Source: CAWHPS01 sp963831235
GTDB lineage: Bacteria > Fibrobacterota > OXYB2-FULL-49-7 > JAEUSG01
Reading direction: 5' to 3'
NCBI GenBank assembly: GCA_963831235.1
Contig: CAWHPS010000043.1
Location: 1 to 64,000, forward strand
Length of the DNA stretch: 64,000 bases
Below, in pieces: positions 62,715 through 64,000 of this stretch (positions within the stretch are counted from its first letter, which is position 1; the number at the start of each line of letters is the position of its first letter). The notes beneath the pieces were generated by a model, which ran no database searches, was not told the DNA's origin, and saw nothing but the letters and a program-made list of their open reading frames with translations. A program made the translations under genes and the position numbers.

Positions 62715-63209
62715 TCAATTTTTATGGACTTTCTTGCTTGCTTGAATAAAACAATCCATCAGAACCAAAGCCATTAATATGCAACGTTCATTCGCCTTTG
62801 AATTTTTTATGAAACCGTGCTCTTTAAAATAACAGAATACAAAAGCAGCCACAAATTTATAATGTCCTTTTGCCAATGAAGTTGCAATTATTTCAATTCC
62901 GTCCTTACCTTCTTTGTCAATATATTTCATCATTGAAGCATATTTGTCGATGATTTTCATGATCATTTCTTCTGATATTTCCGGTAGGGAAAACCCGCTT
63001 CTTTTCTGAAACACATCATAAAGAATAAAGAATAGGACAAGCACATCTTCTATTTTATCCACTGGAATATTAAAATTCTTAAGAAGAAAGACAGAACGGA
63101 ACAAATTGGGTTGCTTGGCATATATTTCATCACCAAGCTTTTCCTTGCCACGGGAATTCAGAGATAAAACATGACGGATGCTTTCAACCATTATCTTTTC
63201 AGTTATCAT
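62715..63209 (-). CDS. Hypothetical helical protein
   Basis: 164 residues, helical throughout (MIMKIIDKYASMMKYIDKEG; GHYKFVAAFVFCYFKEHGFI), with AAAAGGA before the ATG. No family is recognised. Confidence 0.55.
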   Translation of the reverse strand: MITEKIMVESIRHVLSLNSRGKEKLGDEIYAKQPNLFRSVFLLKNFNIPVDKIEDVLVLFFILYDVFQKRSGFSLPEISEEMIMKIIDKYASMMKYIDKEGKDGIEIIATSLAKGHYKFVAAFVFCYFKEHGFIKNSKANERCILMALVLMDCFIQASKKVHKN

Positions 63210-63220
63210 TGGAAATCCTT

Positions 63221-63646
63221 TTATCTAAAAAATGCCATAATTATTCCGACAATTATGATGCCCATTGCATAGAGCGACCCTTTCCAAGGCGTGATGGTTC
63301 CTGTTTTCTTGAATAAACGATAATTGTTGATGAAAAGCCCTGTACAAAATATTAAAGCTAAAACAGGAATAGAGTATTTTATAAAAATATTCGGATAAAT
63401 AAAATTCACTATCGGAAAGACCAATAATAAAATGGCTGTAATAAGAAACCCCAGCCCTGATAATCTTAAGAATGATAAAATTACGGATTTAAGAGGATTT
63501 TCAATTTCATCCCATAGTTTGCCAGCGGCTTTTTCATGAAACGGCAAATACTTGTCAGACAAAAAACACTTAAACGCCATGATCAAACAAACCACACCCA
63601 AAATAAAATACAGGATTACCGGGATTATATTGAATATTTCTTTCAT
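63221..63646 (-). CDS. Four-helix membrane protein
   Basis: Hydrophobic helices at about 5-25 (IIPVILYFILGVVCLIMAF), 55-78 (LSGLGFLITAILLLVFPIV), 88-106 (SIPVLALIFCTGLFI) and 122-140 (LYAMGIIIVGIIMAFF). The ATG overlaps the stop of the upstream methyltransferase gene as ATGA. Function is unknown. Confidence 0.65.
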   Translation of the reverse strand: MKEIFNIIPVILYFILGVVCLIMAFKCFLSDKYLPFHEKAAGKLWDEIENPLKSVILSFLRLSGLGFLITAILLLVFPIVNFIYPNIFIKYSIPVLALIFCTGLFINNYRLFKKTGTITPWKGSLYAMGIIIVGIIMAFFR

Positions 63647-64000
63647 AAGTTCATTTTCCGCAATACCGCCGAACGTCTAAAAAATACCCTTGGTTTTTCT
63701 CCGTCAACAACAAAACCGCATTGCTGAGCTTTTTCCAGAGTTTCCTTGAATTCCTGTTTGGATACCACAAAGGAGGGTTCCAAAATTAAGAGCTTTCCAA
63801 GGGGTTTTATAATCTGCTCCGCTTCCTTAAAGAAGGCATCAGCATCAGACAATTCGTGGAGGACATTCAATACAAATATCAAATCAACTTGTTCGGTAAC
63901 ACCGATTTTATTCTCCTCACAGTGATGAAAGACGATCCTCGAAGAGAATTCCGTGCCTATTAACGATTTTGCCAAGAGATCAAGCATCCCTTGTTGAAAA
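63643..64000 (-). CDS. SAM-dependent methyltransferase, cut by window edge
   Basis: The frame is open to the window end. It reads FQQGMLDLLAKSLIG, then VDLIFVLNVLHELSDADAFF (motif region IV-V of class I methyltransferases) and GKLLILEPSF. The SAM-binding motif I lies beyond the window. It is likely a small class I methyltransferase; the substrate is unknown. Confidence 0.7.
   Translation of the reverse strand, partial: FQQGMLDLLAKSLIGTEFSSRIVFHHCEENKIGVTEQVDLIFVLNVLHELSDADAFFKEAEQIIKPLGKLLILEPSFVVSKQEFKETLEKAQQCGFVVDGEKPRVFFRRSAVLRKMNL

Overview
The window looks like a chromosomal segment of a Gram-negative bacterium of the Fibrobacterota/FCB group. Three things suggest this: several large secreted proteins end in type A (Por/T9SS-like) C-terminal sorting domains; a protein of the Fibrobacter-type TIGR02147 family is present; and signal-peptide or lipobox proteins with PKD, NHL, beta-helix and TPR modules are abundant. 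This is inference; no rRNA or other phylogenetic marker was compared.

Layout. (1) 1-17.8 kb is a worn accessory zone of secreted-protein genes and their relics. It holds the end of an AbiEii-type toxin gene, a PIN/UPF0175 toxin-antitoxin pair, an attC-like integron recombination site, an IS91-family transposase, a membrane-anchored AraC regulator, a secreted NHL protein, a secreted beta-propeller/c-type cytochrome, and an ISKra4-type element with exact ends and a 9-bp target duplication that splits a sorting-domain gene. A broken subtilase gene follows. (2) 18.3-37.7 kb is core-like: aspS, a coiled-coil lipoprotein, a LysM-like protein, phoH, a PgpH-type 7TM-HD phosphohydrolase and a HAMP protein on the + strand. 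On the - strand lies a four-gene envelope operon (chitobiase-C/PKD/SUMF1 protein, two large TPR proteins, a TPR lipoprotein), then a FliS-like protein and radA. (3) At 37.88 kb a tRNA-Phe(GAA) marks the edge of an integrated element: tyrosine recombinase, excisionase-like HTH, DNA methyltransferase, many small unknown genes, an archaeo-eukaryotic-primase-like protein coupled to an unknown partner, iteron-like repeats and a DnaQ-type exonuclease. Integrase, methyltransferase and exonuclease each sit near a decayed partial copy. (4) 48.8-58 kb is accessory: beta-helix lipoprotein plus TIGR02147 protein, PepSY-like protein, SagB-type nitroreductase, and a double-AAA+ ATPase followed by a small coupled gene. 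(5) 58.1-64 kb is a - strand run of small, mostly uncharacterised genes (HTH, SEC-C/TPR, CcbP-like, a membrane protein, a truncated methyltransferase).

The best candidates for new biology are: the envelope operon at 25.5-35.9 kb; the membrane AraC sensor with a 20-bp-spaced direct repeat in front of the secreted NHL gene; the primase-like gene pair with nearby iterons; the attC-like hairpin; the ISKra4 element with an A AAA AAG slip site; and the double-AAA+ gene with its small partner. Several genes carry single-base frameshifts. Some are probably true decay and some could be assembly errors; raw reads would separate these.
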